Shown here: piece by piece, positions 45,147-56,769 of the stretch | Numbering within the stretch: position 1 is the first letter of the stretch | Layout: each line of letters opens with the position of its first letter | Origin: Sympetrum striolatum | Lineage: Eukaryota > Arthropoda > Insecta > Odonata > Libellulidae | Direction: 5' to 3' | Length of the DNA: 64,000 nt | NCBI GenBank assembly: GCA_947579665.1 | Contig: CANPUZ010000061.1 | Coordinates: 744,001-808,000 of the forward strand | Notes under the pieces: model-generated | Databases searched by the model: none | What the model was told of the DNA's origin: nothing | The model's input: only the letters and a program-made list of their open reading frames with translations | Position numbers and translations under genes: made by a program

Positions 45147-46222
45147 TACCGTATTTGACGGCATATAAGACGCCCCGGCATATAAGACGCACCCTCAAAG
45201 TTGGCCACTCAAAAGGAAAAAATAGTTTTAATAGTCCATGCGAAAGCGCGGTACCACAATAACTTAAAATGTAGTTTCTTATAGTTGTAACGTTTCTTAA
45301 AAGCCAAATATTAACACAATCATTGAATGCAATTACCAAAGATATTTAGTATTAAGAAAATTTAACAAATGGAAGCTATTTTGACATGATATTTTTCAAT
45401 AATTGAACTGCCAGCAATCGAACAAAATACAAAATAAAGCAGAAACTATATTGATTATTACAGAATTGGGGAAAAAATATTATGTTTGTGTTTGTTAGCA
45501 GTCTTCAATTGATCTTCATGCAGTCGCCAAGTACCTACGTATCATTTTTCGGTAGGTGGTGGACCAGTATCCCTTGCTGCTGCTCTGTGTCCATGCACTT
45601 TAGCGTAATTTAACACTCCTAGTTTATGTTGAATAGTGTAGTTTAATCTCTTATTTCCTCTAGTCATATTTCCGAGGGTGTTTTTTTTAACTAATAGTTT
45701 TACTCAGCAAGAAGAGGACACACTGTTCTGTTATGATCAACCGGGTTGCGAGATCCAAACCTGAAAATACCGCGATAACGCTAACAGATCTCAGGGTTGC
45801 CAGATCCAGATCCGAAAAAACCGCCTCCAGATCGCGCTGAGATAGCCCAAATCCGCCCAATGTTCACCTTCAAACGGCATATGGGAAATTAATATAAATA
45901 TATACCAAAATAAACATCTAAAGACCTTTATTTCGCAAGTGAATGCATGAAGCATATTTATTTTGGTTCATTAAGAATATGAAGAATTAAATACATTTTT
46001 CAAAATTATTAATTGAAACAATTTTCTTTTATTAAACATGAGTCGTTAGGATACAAACACTTATTGCACATTCAACTGACATATATTCTTAACTAAATAA
46101 TTACAAAATGTAAATGAGCAATAAAACTTTTTACAGTACAGTTTCCGATATATTCTTTTCATGGATCAGTTATTTCCTCGTCGAACATTATTAATGCTTC
46201 AAAGAGGTCGTCTCCGTTCTCT

Positions 46223-46762
46223 TCACTTCGGTGATGAATAGCGAAATAGCATCTCCACAGAGGGAGTAAAGTGATCGCAGCAAACGTAACTGACCTAATT
46301 AGAATTTGAAAGTGCTTTAGGAATTACTATATTTTGGACTTGGAAAATTATAAAATTGCAATACAATTTCTCAACTTATTTTCAGTAGAATGCTGGTATT
46401 ATACTTACTTTTAGATGAATACGGATTCGCAAAATTGATTCCAGCATAATAGCCTTCATTCTGTTCCTCGGCTTTGTCTTTACAGCGTTCATTACGCTGA
46501 AGACTCTTTCTACGACGGCGTTGCTTATCGGTAGGGTAAGCGCTTTCATGGCAAAATCAGCAAGATCCTTTTATGTCTGTTCTTTCGCTGCATTTCTGAG
46601 GTTGCGAACACATGTCCAAAACCTCACAACGTCGATTTCTGATGGATCGACAGCTTCAGGACAAACCTCGTGCAGAGTCAGTGTGCCCAGTGCTCTCCTA
46701 AGAAAGCTGCTGATGATAGAGTCTAATAAAGAAAGATATTCAAATAAGCATGGGTGCGCCAA
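46223..46762 (-). pseudogene. hAT transposase C-terminal exons (dimerisation domain), one in-frame stop
   Basis: hAT transposases end in a conserved dimerisation domain. The minus strand from 46762 reads FWTCVRNLRNAAKEQT, a TAA stop, then KDLADFAMKALTLPISNAVV and ERVFSVMNAVKTKPRNRMKA, then ILRIRIHLK, matching LA..AL..LSIP.SNA.VERVFS..N..KT..RNR. At 46409 comes a donor (AAAA|GTAAGT). An intron runs to an acceptor at 46295 (CTAATTAG). The last exon (46294-46223) continues in frame, VSYVCCDHFTPSVEMLFRY then SSPK stop, the usual hAT carboxy end. The catalytic part upstream was not recovered from 46780-47340. The internal stop makes it inactive. Confidence 0.75.
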
Positions 46763-47343
46763 TGTGGTGATCTATTAAGACGTTTTATATCGCTTGCCAA
46801 ATAATCGTAACTATTTTTTCCTTCTCTCGCTTGGCAACCTCTTGGAGGAAAGAACTCTCAAAGACTCGTATACCTACAGCACTAAAAAATTTCAACATAG
46901 AAAAAAATATGTTTTTAATAGATATTGGACTCGTACTAACTATAAATCCAAACAACACTTATGACGAGTTTCCAATAGTTAACTTATGCAAACCACTATC
47001 TCGGAAAGTTTAATAAGTTGGCCTTAAACTCCTCTGGTTTCCAATGCATTTAGTTTTTGAAAGATTTGACATATTTGTAGTAAGAAGCGGGCATGAATAA
47101 ACTAGCCCATGTAAGTTACACATTTTTCGGTTTCTGGGCTGCCTTGGACCCCCCCAATTGGCAAATCCTGGCTGCGCCACTGCCACAACTGTGGCACAAC
47201 TGGCTGCCACACTGCAACAACAACACAAAAGGAAGAGGGTAATCTGAGAAAGCCCAAATCGCGGTCATATGATCCACAATCAGCCCTTTCAGCTGTAAGC
47301 ACCGCATTAATCGCGCTAGCGGCTATTTTCCATGAACAATGCA

Positions 47344-47828
47344 CCGTAATTTTCCAATTATGATACGCACCCACTATAAGACGCTCCCTCGTTATTACAA
47401 GCGCAATGTGAGAATTTTCTTATCACCATGTATAGTACGCATTTGGTTTTTAGAGAATGGAATTCTACGCTATTATTCGCGTATGGTCATCTGCCGGATT
47501 CAGCACCCAACAGATCACCGCGCAAGCATGGAATGCTGCTAATGGCTTTCCCCCTTACGTATCCCTTTGATTTCTCAATGTGACGATCTATCAGAAACAG
47601 GTTCTTCCCCTATGAATTTTAATTTAATAATTTTCTTAATATGCAGAAGTGTTCTTTTCAGAATAAACATGAAATCAGAATACATATATGTATGTTGAGT
47701 TATTTACTTCAAATCTCATCTACAGCCGGAATAAAAAGATGATGTTTGTAACCATGTATAATACGCACCCTACTTTTTTGACGTATTTTCGTGGAAAAAA
47801 ATGCGTACTATACATGGAAAATTACGGT
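47344..47828. mobile_element. MITE with CCGTAATTTTCCA terminal inverted repeats
   Basis: Left CCGTAATTTTCCAATTAT...TACGCACCC and right, inverted, CCGTAATTTTCCATGTAT...TACGCA. The right flank is TA and the left is CA, so the TA duplication is imperfect. About 485 bp, non-coding. Termini resemble those of the outer 45149-48314 element, which suggests the same superfamily. Confidence 0.65.
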
Positions 47829-48611
47829 ACTTATTTGCTTTTCGGGGGGAGGAACGGGAGAACCGTGAGACTTAATATTAGAATAATTGCGCTCGAAAAA
47901 AAACGTAGTCGCAGTTTTCGAAGGTAGCCCAAATCGCGGCCATTGAATAAGCAACCCGCCCATTGGGCGGAATACCGCCACAGGGACTTTCAAACCCGCC
48001 CCTGAGCACCTGAAGATAGCCCAATTCGCGGAAATCCGCCCAATCTGGCAACCCTGCCAGATCTCGCTAAAATAGCCCAATGTTCATTTTCAAACTACAT
48101 GTTGGAAGTTCATAATAAGTAATACCAAAGTGATAATCAGAATATAACTGATATAATGTAGCCGAAATAGGTAGTATAGACCATCTGGGCTAAAAATAGC
48201 AATCAGTATTAAAAGTTAACTTGTGGAGGTTGAACCTTCACATATAAGACGCAGGGAAAATTTTCGAGACATAATTTAGGAAAAAAGGTGCGTCTTATAT
48301 GCCGTCAAATACGGTAATTTATAATCAGTGCTGGTCCATTAAGTAGTCAATAAATAAATAAAATAAAATTTAAGCCTCATAATCCTGTTTACTTCAATAA
48401 ACTATCAAAAAATAGATCAAATGTGATGTTATTTAGCCATAACATTAAGAATTTTTTATAATCAGTTTAATTATTGATATTAAATTCAATACAAAATATG
48501 TATAAATGATTCTGAATAAAAGGAAGATGACAACCTTGAATAACTAATTTAAGCAAATGGTTCTCAATTCTTTAACAATACACACAGCATTCTATTTAAA
48601 CCATGAGGACC

Positions 48612-49570
48612 ATAGACCAACTGTTTGTAATCAGACAAACTTTAGATAAATGCTATGAGCATAATTTTGAACTGCATATGCTATTGTAGAGGTTAGACAA
48701 GCATTTGATAATATAAACAGGATCAAACTCTGAGAAGCAATGGAGGATATGGAAATTCCATCCAAAATAATTATATTGATTGAAATTAAATTGAAGAAGA
48801 GCATGGCTAAAGCAAACATACATAATAAATTGAATTTGAATTCAGTACTGGGATAAAGCGAGGAGATGGCCTATGGGCGACACTGTTTATTCTTGGATTA
48901 CACAAAGCTGTGGAAAAAATAGAACAAAGAGGAATTATATTTAACAAATAAATAGAAAGAAGCAAGCAAAATGGGATTGATAGATAATACCAGTAAAACT
49001 AAATATATACTTATGAACTCAACTGGCAAACCTAGAGTCACCCAGAATTTGGAGATAGAACAGATAAAATTTGAAGCTGTGGAAGAGTTTAAATATCTAG
49101 AATGTATAACTTACAAAAAAGCATAATATGAATAAATGAATGAATACAAGCAAGGAATAAAAGTAAGTTTGCAAATATAAAGATACTCAAGAGGAAGTTA
49201 ATAAACAGAAACACTTAAATACAAATATAAAAATGAATGGTTATATGAGAATGGATTTTGGCAAAGGAGAACCAAAGAGGAGTTAAAGACAATAATGAAT
49301 TGGGGAAGATATAGTTAAGTTCATTAAATCTTTCAGAATATAATGCTCGGACCATGTGGAAAGGATGTAGAGACAGCAATAAGGTGATAGAAGGGAGACT
49401 GTATGCCACTAGATGGAGAGGAAAGTACAGATTGAGATGACTAATTCATAAAGGACATGGAGAAGATGAAAGTGAGAAGACAGAGAAGTGGAGGCTGATC
49501 TGAGTGGAGGGCCACATAGGGCTGTAGCTCCAAAGAGAGACTTTGTCCATAAACTGAGACTTAAGGACAA
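48612..49570 (+). pseudogene. LINE reverse transcriptase relic, second copy
   Basis: Fragments equivalent to those at 31109-32150: DQLFVIRQTLDKCYEHNFEL, a VRQAFDNINRIKL-like segment, KMGLIDNTSKTKYILMNSTG and EAVEEFKYLECITYK. The shared frameshifts and stops show that it was dead before or soon after duplication. Its own additional deletion removes the region before AKENQRGVK. Confidence 0.7.
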
Positions 49571-50979
49571 TTTTTAAGTGACTTCCTATAAGTTTGGAAC
49601 GAAAAATATTAAATGTTATCACACTTTCTATGCCTTGTGTAATATTTTGTATCTATATATTCTTTAAATCAGTCTGTATAATATTAACATAAGTATACCA
49701 TACATCAATTTAAAACCAGGAACTAACAGATGAGACAAAAAAAGCTCACATGGACCATATCCTGTTTTCCCTGACTTTTCTTGTAAATATTAATCTATTA
49801 TTTATTTTTCATACTACTATATTTGCCAGTAGCTCTTTTATTTTTACAAATTCACGTATTATTTAAGATTATTGTACAATAGCTATACCTTTTATTAAGT
49901 GTAATGATAATTAAATAATATATTTTACCAAAAATGGCACTTTGAATTTAGTATTTCTGTGTCAAAATAAAATCTACATACATTATAGTCCACTTTCATA
50001 TTCATGAAAATTAAATGTATTTAAAAATCGTTTTGTAAATAACACCGATTATCGGAAATAATAGTTTACATCGAAATTTTCTACATTCAAAAGTTTATTT
50101 CCAAATTTTTTACGATCAAGAAAATGGCAAGAAAACGACTTAAGTAGTCGTGATGGAATTCAAAATAAAACCTATTTTCATTATAACCATATTTCATTTA
50201 AAAGAACAAAAAGATATATTTGAAAATCTTGTTTTAAATTTTATCACTCACCAGTATTAATGGTTTTAATCAAAGCTTCCTAATTAAATATCAAGAATTA
50301 GCCGAGAAACGACTTTCGTAGTGCTGTCAAATTAAAGTCTATTTTCATTATAATCAACTTTAATTTAAAAATTATAAAAAACAAGTGGATGTATTTAAAA
50401 ATCTTATTTTAAATAATAATGCTTTCTGGACGCAATGTTTTAGTTAGATCGTGTAGATATGTAATCAAAAGAATAGCAGTTTGACTCCAACGTAGCAGCA
50501 TTTATTGTCACTACAAGTACTATGCTGAAATTAAAATTAATAGCTTACAGTCGTTTCTCTAGATAAAACTATACAACAGGGTTGAGCAATTTAATTTCGG
50601 ATGTTTCAGTAGAAAATACTCTTCGATTCTAAAGAATTACTTTTTTTCATGAGCCGTCATGTGATAAGATAAAATCTGCATATCGGACATTATATCAGCT
50701 AATGCATTACTTCGTTTAAGGTCTATTGTTTTAATAACATTGTGATTCAATAAAAAGCGACAAAAGATAAATTTAAAGCACGTTATGAAATTAGTTTCCG
50801 CGAAGTCTCTGTTCAGATAAACTGAAGAAATAATAATTTTCATAAAAAAATATGGAAAGAAGGTGAAAAATATGATCAGTCACTTGATATATTTACAGTA
50901 AAAAAATAGCAATTCGTTTAAAAAATACGGCATGAAGAAGCAATTGATAGTATTTTCTTACCTTCGGGATAATTTACTC

Positions 50980-51185
50980 AACTCTCGTAATCCGAAAAAA
51001 TAACACTTTATTCCCGATCGTAATCAATACAGAAACTTTACTTCATCAACACGCTCAACACCAAACACAACTCAAACTGTTTATTTATTTTTCTCTCGCT
51101 ACCATTATTGTCCTTAGCAACTGCCGCGTCGCGTATTTATAATAGTTCGCGGCATTTCCATGAAATAACGTTGGGCGCAGGAATA
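50980..51185 (-). promoter_or_regulatory. LTR- or promoter-like block, minus strand (copy 2 of 3)
   Basis: Nearly identical to 33520-33735, with the TATAAATA box and AATAAAGTGTTATTTTTTC signal in the same places. Part of the 2.9-kb duplication. Confidence 0.4.
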
Positions 51186-51454
51186 TTTTATAAATAAGCA
51201 CTTCAGTCACAATTCCACAATATTTCTTAGGGCAATTGCGCGACACTCGAATTATTTTCCGCAGCACTTCGTAAACACACTAAAATCCTTGTATGTTCAG
51301 CAAGGAAAACTCGAAGTACAATTTGTTGGTGATAGAGCACGAAACACACTTGCACTTTGCCAATATAGGTAAGTCCTCTGAAAGATACGTTTTCGATGTG
51401 AACATCTCGATTGCACGCGAAGAACTGAGAATGAAGGCCAAAAACATGACTACA

Positions 51455-52729
51455 CGCAAAGCATTTCTATATTTTTTGTTTGCGAAATCCACCTTCAACG
51501 TCACCCCTTATCTACTACCCATAGATTAGCCACCAGAAAAGCAGGCTGAAACATTCCGCCTAATTGCGAAATGGAATATTCTTATCGGTGGTCAGGTCCC
51601 TCATAGTAATCAACGGGAAAGTAAGCTCAAACGACTCATCCCTTTTCGAGACAAAACTATTTAATGATGTATAAATAAGATGGTAAAATGTTTATATCGA
51701 TTGCGCTTCAAATTCTTAGAGATATTAATCGTTGCAGAAGTCTTTCGGTTTCACTAATTAAATGACACTGATGCGTGATGCGGTTTACACTGTCTTTAGA
51801 GTGAAATTATGCCTTTGCGTTTTATGTAGCAATGGGAAGTTACGCATTTAATATTCTGTCTCAGCAGAGAGTGAATTATCGTGAGTTATGATGGAATAAA
51901 TATAATATTTGAGCCGCAGAAGTTGCACTGGAGTTCACTTGCACGAAAAATGAATTATGCTTTTGCTCTATGAGTTTAGAAAGATTATAACCAATATGTT
52001 TATTTTCTGGGAGAAGAAAAACGGACAAACACTCTCAATTAAAAATATTGAAAATTAAGATTGATGCTTCCTTTTGCAATAAACCTGTTCAAGTGAAAAT
52101 ACATCTCTTTCAATCAATTCTACACAGAGATGAATATGGAGATATAATATTGAGGTTGTACAAGAAGTGAAAAATAGTGTCTTGGCTGGGGCTCGAACGG
52201 AGACCCTCACTGAGGCAACAGAAACACAAATCGATTTTTAGAGTTTTCTCCTTCAGATGTGATATTTCCACTTAATTGTGGAACAGAATAGCCGATATTT
52301 CAATAGTCTTACTAGCAGTATTTGTGAAAGAGAATACTTTTTATTCTCGAATACAAGCCGACCCCATTATAAGCCGAGGTACTTAATTTTATTCCAGAAA
52401 ACTGGGAAAAGTAACCGAGTCGAATATAAGCCTGTGGTGGGAAATGCAGCAGGTACTTGTACACAATGAAATCACAGTAATTGAGGCATCGGTAGTTTAG
52501 TAAGAGAGAATTGAGAAGGAACTGTTGAATGAGCAAGTGAGGAATTTTCCAGCTGATTTACGACAGCGACGCTTCTTTGCCACGGGAGAACTGATAAGGG
52601 GAGCCCTCCCTCGAGTTTAAGAAGCATAGCACTCAGCATAAAAAGTGTGCAGAAAAACTCGGCTTTTGCATGAGTATATAATTGTATCCACAGTTAAATT
52701 TATCTACATGTATATATAACCATAGGGCA
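51455..52729. other. Unassigned sequence with a transposon-terminus-like patch
   Basis: Mostly featureless. At 52346-52435 the repeated motif CTCGAATACAAGCCGACCCC / TCGAATATAAGCC resembles CCGTATTT...ATAAG-type TIR interiors, but no paired terminus was found. Confidence 0.3.
52150..52205 (-). repeat. Half-relic of the 40161-40252 hairpin family
   Basis: Reads CAAGAAGTGAAAAATAGTG then CTTGGCTGGGGCTCGAACGG, aligning with the complement of the right arm and loop at 40201-40252. The second arm is absent. It shows that the hairpin is a dispersed repeat, not a one-off. Confidence 0.5.
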
Positions 52730-52779
52730 CTAAATACGTTTTTGCGCGATGTAAGTCTGCGAAAGACTTAAAGCCCACC

Positions 52780-52925
52780 AACTTTTTACAACAGACAGAC
52801 ACACGTTCTGGAAAATAGCTAAAACATGCTCTATAGGCCCCAAAACATGTTTTTCAGTCAAAATCTGGAGGTCGAATTTTTTTGCTAATACAATACTTTC
52901 TCTATACTACGTATAGCGAGAAAGT
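52780..52925 (-). mobile_element. Family B repeat, palindrome-end fragment
   Basis: Keeps only the end with CCCCAAAACATGTTTTTC, CTGGAGGTCGAATTTTTTTG and the palindrome TACTTTCTC...GCGAGAAAGT. Confidence 0.65.
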
Positions 52926-52929
52926 AAAA

Positions 52930-53275
52930 AATTAAGGAGTTGCCACTGTCTGCCAAAACAATGAAAGATCGATTAAAATGTGTTCCAATGTAACCATCCA
53001 GCAAATCGAAGATCTGAAATCAGTTTCGGCTTTATCAATAGCAGTTGACGAGTCAGGTGACACGAATGATATGTCGCTCATCGTAAGATTTATTTCTCAT
53101 TCAGGTTTTAAAGAGGAACTATAAGATTATCGCCACTCAAAGGTCAGGCGCGTGGAGAGGATAAGCTGTGGTGGAATGTGTGAATATATTCCTATCGATA
53201 AGATTGTGTCGATTTCAACAGACAAAAGTATGACCGGCGTCAGAAAAAGGTTGGTTGCCATTTCGAAAGTAAAAA
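52930..53275 (+). pseudogene. hAT-like (ZBED/FAM200-type) transposase fragment, left part
   Basis: Frames give VTIQQIEDLKSVSALSIAVD then ESGDTNDMSLIVRFISHSG, followed after a frameshift by a KIVSISTDKSMTGVRKRL-like segment. This is the ..FS.ALDES.D....AQL..F.R / V..TTDGA.AM.G pattern of hAT transposases of the ZBED5/FAM200/GTF2IRD2 type, including the first catalytic Asp. Interrupted by family B at 53276. Confidence 0.65.
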
Positions 53276-53985
53276 TCTGAAGTGGCCAGCACATGACTTT
53301 CTCCATACATAAGATGTAAATATTTACCTACGACAGTAATTTCGAACTCTAAATTCCATCTAAACTTGGAAGATGAGTGATTAATTTATATATTATTATC
53401 TTAAACGTTACAAACATTATAAATAATGTTTTTCGGGACATGCTCGATGAAAAACGATGAATTTGGCCTTTCGCCCATAGATCCCAGAGTGCCCACAAAC
53501 TACATAATCAGCAACTTCCGGTTTATCAGTATTACATGCATAACTCCTAAACAATCAGTGATACAAAAATATGTATCAAACAAAAGTTATAGTAAATTTC
53601 ATTTTCTAAAACATTTATAGATAATAGTATATACCTAAATATCATATTTATGGAGATATTTTGAAAACCGGAAATTAGCTTTGAAGAATGAAGTTCGACT
53701 TCCGGTTAACCGATTTACTCCAAAGACTAATCAACTCTGATAGCACACATCTCAGTACTATATATGAAATTTGGTATTTAACACAACCAATAGTTTTCAC
53801 GTTAGAGCGCCCACTATCACACACACACATACACACACACACACACACACAGACACACAGACATCATTCCGAAAATGGTCAAAACGTGTTCTAGGGACCC
53901 CAAAACATGTATTTCCGTCGAAATCTCGCAGTCGAATTGTTTCATGAAAACAATACTTTCTCTATACTTCGTATATTGAGAAAGT
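53276..53985 (-). mobile_element. Family B repeat, minus strand, inside a hAT relic
   Basis: TCTGAAGTGGCC to the palindrome ending GAGAAAGT at 53985. AAAGTAAAAA is present on both sides. Single monomer plus (CA)n. Confidence 0.75.
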
Positions 53986-54075
53986 AAAAACAGATTTGGC
54001 TCTCAAAATGTTTTTGAATCGTTGTATTGTACATATTTGGCTCTTTGGCCAATAAGTTTGCCGACCACTGGGCTA
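53986..54075. mobile_element. hAT right terminus
   Basis: The sequence TTTGGCTCTTTGGCCAATAA and then GTTTGCCGACCACTG (ending 54069), inverted, is CAGTGGTCGGCAAAC, a typical hAT terminus. It belongs with the transposase fragment at 52930-53275. Confidence 0.55.
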
Positions 54076-54079
54076 GCCC

Positions 54080-55199
54080 ATTAAAATGAATGATTTTGAA
54101 TTGGCACTTACATAGGACCTATTCTTCCATAGTAGGACTTCCTGCGTAGACGACTACTGTCATTATGTTAGCAGTGTTTATTATATGGCATATATTAGCA
54201 TATGCCTGTTTAGTTCAGACGTATAAGGTGCAGCGTTTACCGCATATCTTAAGGGGCGTTTGCGATCAAATGATTTTTCAATGTCTGACGCTCGAATTTC
54301 GGGGTGCCCATTACTTACGAAGGCGCGTTATTTTCGAGTTAACACATTATTTTATTGATTCATGCATCATAACAAAACTGCGACCTCTAATAAAAAATTG
54401 GGAAATTATTGCTCCATAATTCGCTCGAAAAATAATCGTGTATCATTAGGTGATATAAATTAATATCAAATTGCTTTCTCAGGATATTTTTACTTCATAA
54501 GCAATGGTTGTGTGAAGAGGGAGGACAAGAAGTTACCCTGGGAATCAGCACTGCTTTCATCTCCTATATTCCCACCCATCCTGAATGGCGATTTGTTGCC
54601 AAGTTTCGTATGAAAACAAATCCCATGCATCCCAATAAGTCTCATCTTCTGATGTTCTGCCTGTCGGCAGGTCCCACACACCACAACCGTCTCCACTTCA
54701 TTAATTAATTTATTTATTCAAATCTCACATGCAGCAAAACAATGCCAATTTAAAGTGAAACATAAAAATATACATATAGTAAAGTAATAAACATAAATAG
54801 TTAAAAAGTGACATAAAATATATATAGAGAAAAACAAACATAAAGGTAGATTTTACAATCATATGGATCTGGTGTGTGGTAAGCTCAGGTTCAAAAATTT
54901 CTGTTTAGATAAAGGATCAATAGAAGGAGGAATTGAGTTCATTAGAGAAGTAAAGAAAAGGGGGCGATTGATAAGTGAAAGGAGTAGCATAGTGAAGTAA
55001 AGACGTCATACGGGCTGTCTGGAACACGATAATTCGCAAGTTAAGGGAGAACAGTGTAGCAGTGAATGTAAGAAGGATAAATCATGTTTTGATCTATTGA
55101 CAGAACGAGATTTCAGGATAGTGAAGATAAGAGAGAATTTTTAGAGGCTTGACGGAAGGAAGAAACTCTGGCTTTTACAATTCTGAGAAGGAAGTTAGT
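54080..55199. other. Unassigned sequence
   Basis: No recognisable gene. 54490-54710 is GC-richer with a short direct duplication (CCTGTCGGCAGG, itself a palindrome, at 54660). 54720-55150 is AT-rich and may be the 3' UTR of a minus-strand LINE, unproven. Confidence 0.3.
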
Positions 55200-55850
55200 A
55201 ATTCTGTCTAATGAGGAAAGATGAGTTGGAAAGTACATGTCCCGGGCGTCCTCCTTGGTCTCCTTGTATCCTCCTCTCTTCACCTCATCTATAGCTTTCT
55301 TCTTCTCTTTCCTCCTTCCACCGTTCCTTCAATGGCTATAGTCAGAATCCCCTTCCCTCTTACAACATGTCCGATCCAGCTTCCTTTTCTTTTCCGTATT
55401 GTGCGGAGTAATGCTCTTTCCATCTCTTCTCAGCACTTCATCTTATTCCATTTCATTCTCTCCACACATTTCGAAGGCATCAATCCTGTCCTTCTCTTCC
55501 CATGTTTCGCATCCATGTAACATAACGCTCCATACATTTCACCAATCCTCAGCTCTAGATTAATACACATTTCTTACAGAAGTCTTCCTTTGCCATAGCT
55601 ATTCTTGTCTTGATCCTCCGTCAGCATGCTCGCCTTTTAACCTGCTCTATTCTCCTTCCCTCATTTGTCACAACAACTTCTCCGTAATTTACTCTCTTAA
55701 CTTTATTATTTTTATTATTAATTACATTATTAATTACATTATTAATTACATTATTAATTACATTATTAATTACATTATTAATTACATTATTAATTACATT
55801 ATAGTAGCTTATTAATCTCAATCTTTCAGACCTCCATTACTTAAATCGCA
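55200..55850 (-). pseudogene. LINE ORF2 C-terminal relic, minus strand
   Basis: The minus strand reads, across frames, KRVNYGEVVVTNEGRRIEQV, KTRIAMAKEDF, MDAKHGKRRTG, EEMERALLRTIRKRKGSWIG, HVVRGKGILTIAIEGTVEGG and KRRRR. This matches the arthropod LINE C-terminus (...LL.TI..RR..WIGH..RG.GLL...IEG..EGKR.RGR). The minisatellite at 55716 lies at its upstream edge. Confidence 0.65.
55716..55803. repeat. 12-bp minisatellite (ATTAATTACATT)n
   Basis: About seven perfect head-to-tail copies of ATTAATTACATT. It creates an artificial open frame of repeated NNVI on the minus strand. Confidence 0.9.
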
Positions 55851-56769
55851 TTTCCGAAAGCTCTTTATTTTCCTTCTACTCTTCTTCTTCTGTCTTTTCA
55901 GGTAAATGACATCCGTGGTCATCCACCCAGAAATTTACCCAACAATATTGGTCAGCAATTATTCAACTAGAGATACACCTGCTTGTATTTATTTCCATCT
56001 GTGTTTTCGCGGGTTCTTTTCTCCCCTTCTTGCGTGAGCGTTTTCCCGCACAGTGGGTTTTTCTCCGAAAGCCTTCAACCGAGGAGTTTTTCCCCACACC
56101 CCAATTCTTTCATTTGTTTACCTCTTCTTTTTATTTTATTTATATATATATATATATATATATGTATTTGTATCTCTTGCACCTTTTCTGTAATTACTCT
56201 TAGTTATCCTTAATGGTTAGGTGTAAGAGAGGCCCTAATGGGCCTAACCTCGCCAAATAAACAGTTTTTATTATTATTATTATTATAACTTTTGTTTTAC
56301 TGGCGTGTATTCTCATTCCATAAAATTCTTTCCCAATATGATGGGAACACAATTAAAAATTTCGGCGCCGAGCAGAGGGGTCCTTGCCGGAAATAAACAA
56401 GAGACGAGGTGATGTACGGAGGGATAAAGGAAAGAGTGAAACTCGTGAGAAGTTTCTAATCAAAGCTCCCTGAAGCATCTCTGCCGAGGAAGGGCAAAGC
56501 GACTTGTGGGAAAAATGCATGAATTAGGTGACGATATATTTTGCGTTTAAGTTTTTTCTGTTCTTAGATAAGGCACCTGAGGATGCTGTCGGACTTTGTC
56601 CCTCACCTCAATTGAAGATTCCGAGATATGCCTCCTGCAAGACAAACATAGAGACGAGACACTTGTTATAACGATACCTCAGAATTTGATCACTCGTTAT
56701 AAAGGACGTTACTCCCTATCCTGTGCCAATGAATCACTCGCTATAACGCAACTCTCGTTATATGCTATA

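Larger units (their letters stand above)
45792..48056 (-). mobile_element. hAT transposon with 8-bp target duplication, nested in the TIR element
   Basis: Termini CAGGGTTGCCAGAT at both ends (inverted on the right), with GCCCAAATCCGCCCAA-type subterminal motifs on both sides. Target duplication ACAGATCT (45784-45791) against CCAGATCT (48057-48064). It carries the 3' exons of a hAT transposase on the minus strand and is itself interrupted by a MITE at 47344-47828. Confidence 0.85.
45149..48314. mobile_element. DNA transposon with perfect 25-bp CCGTATTT terminal inverted repeats and TA target site
   Basis: Left end CCGTATTTGACGGCATATAA followed by GACGC; the right end is its exact complement. 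Both are flanked by TA (45147-45148 and 48315-48316). The GGCATATAAGACGC motif is repeated inside the left end. Apart from a 2.3-kb hAT insertion it is only about 0.9 kb and shows no transposase of its own. The TA duplication and CCGTATTT start suggest a pogo/Tc1-type MITE-like derivative. Confidence 0.8.
48612..51454 (+). repeat. 2.9-kb duplication, copy 2 (partner 31109-34006)
   Basis: Starts in the RT region (GACCAACTG) without the LINE 5' half and runs through the same AT-rich downstream sequence into the LTR/promoter-like block. The LINE part (48612 to about 49570) has lost the stretch equivalent to 31704-31826 but contains about 30 bp (GGAGATGGCCTATGGGCGAC region, 48864-48883) that copy 1 lacks. 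Each copy is therefore decayed independently. Confidence 0.9.

Noticed and set aside
54165..54419. 84-codon open frame with a hydrophobic start
   Set aside because: No recognisable domain, no homologous copy and AT-rich surroundings; not supportable as a gene.
55621..55821. Protein with NNVI repeats
   Set aside because: Artefact of the 12-bp minisatellite.
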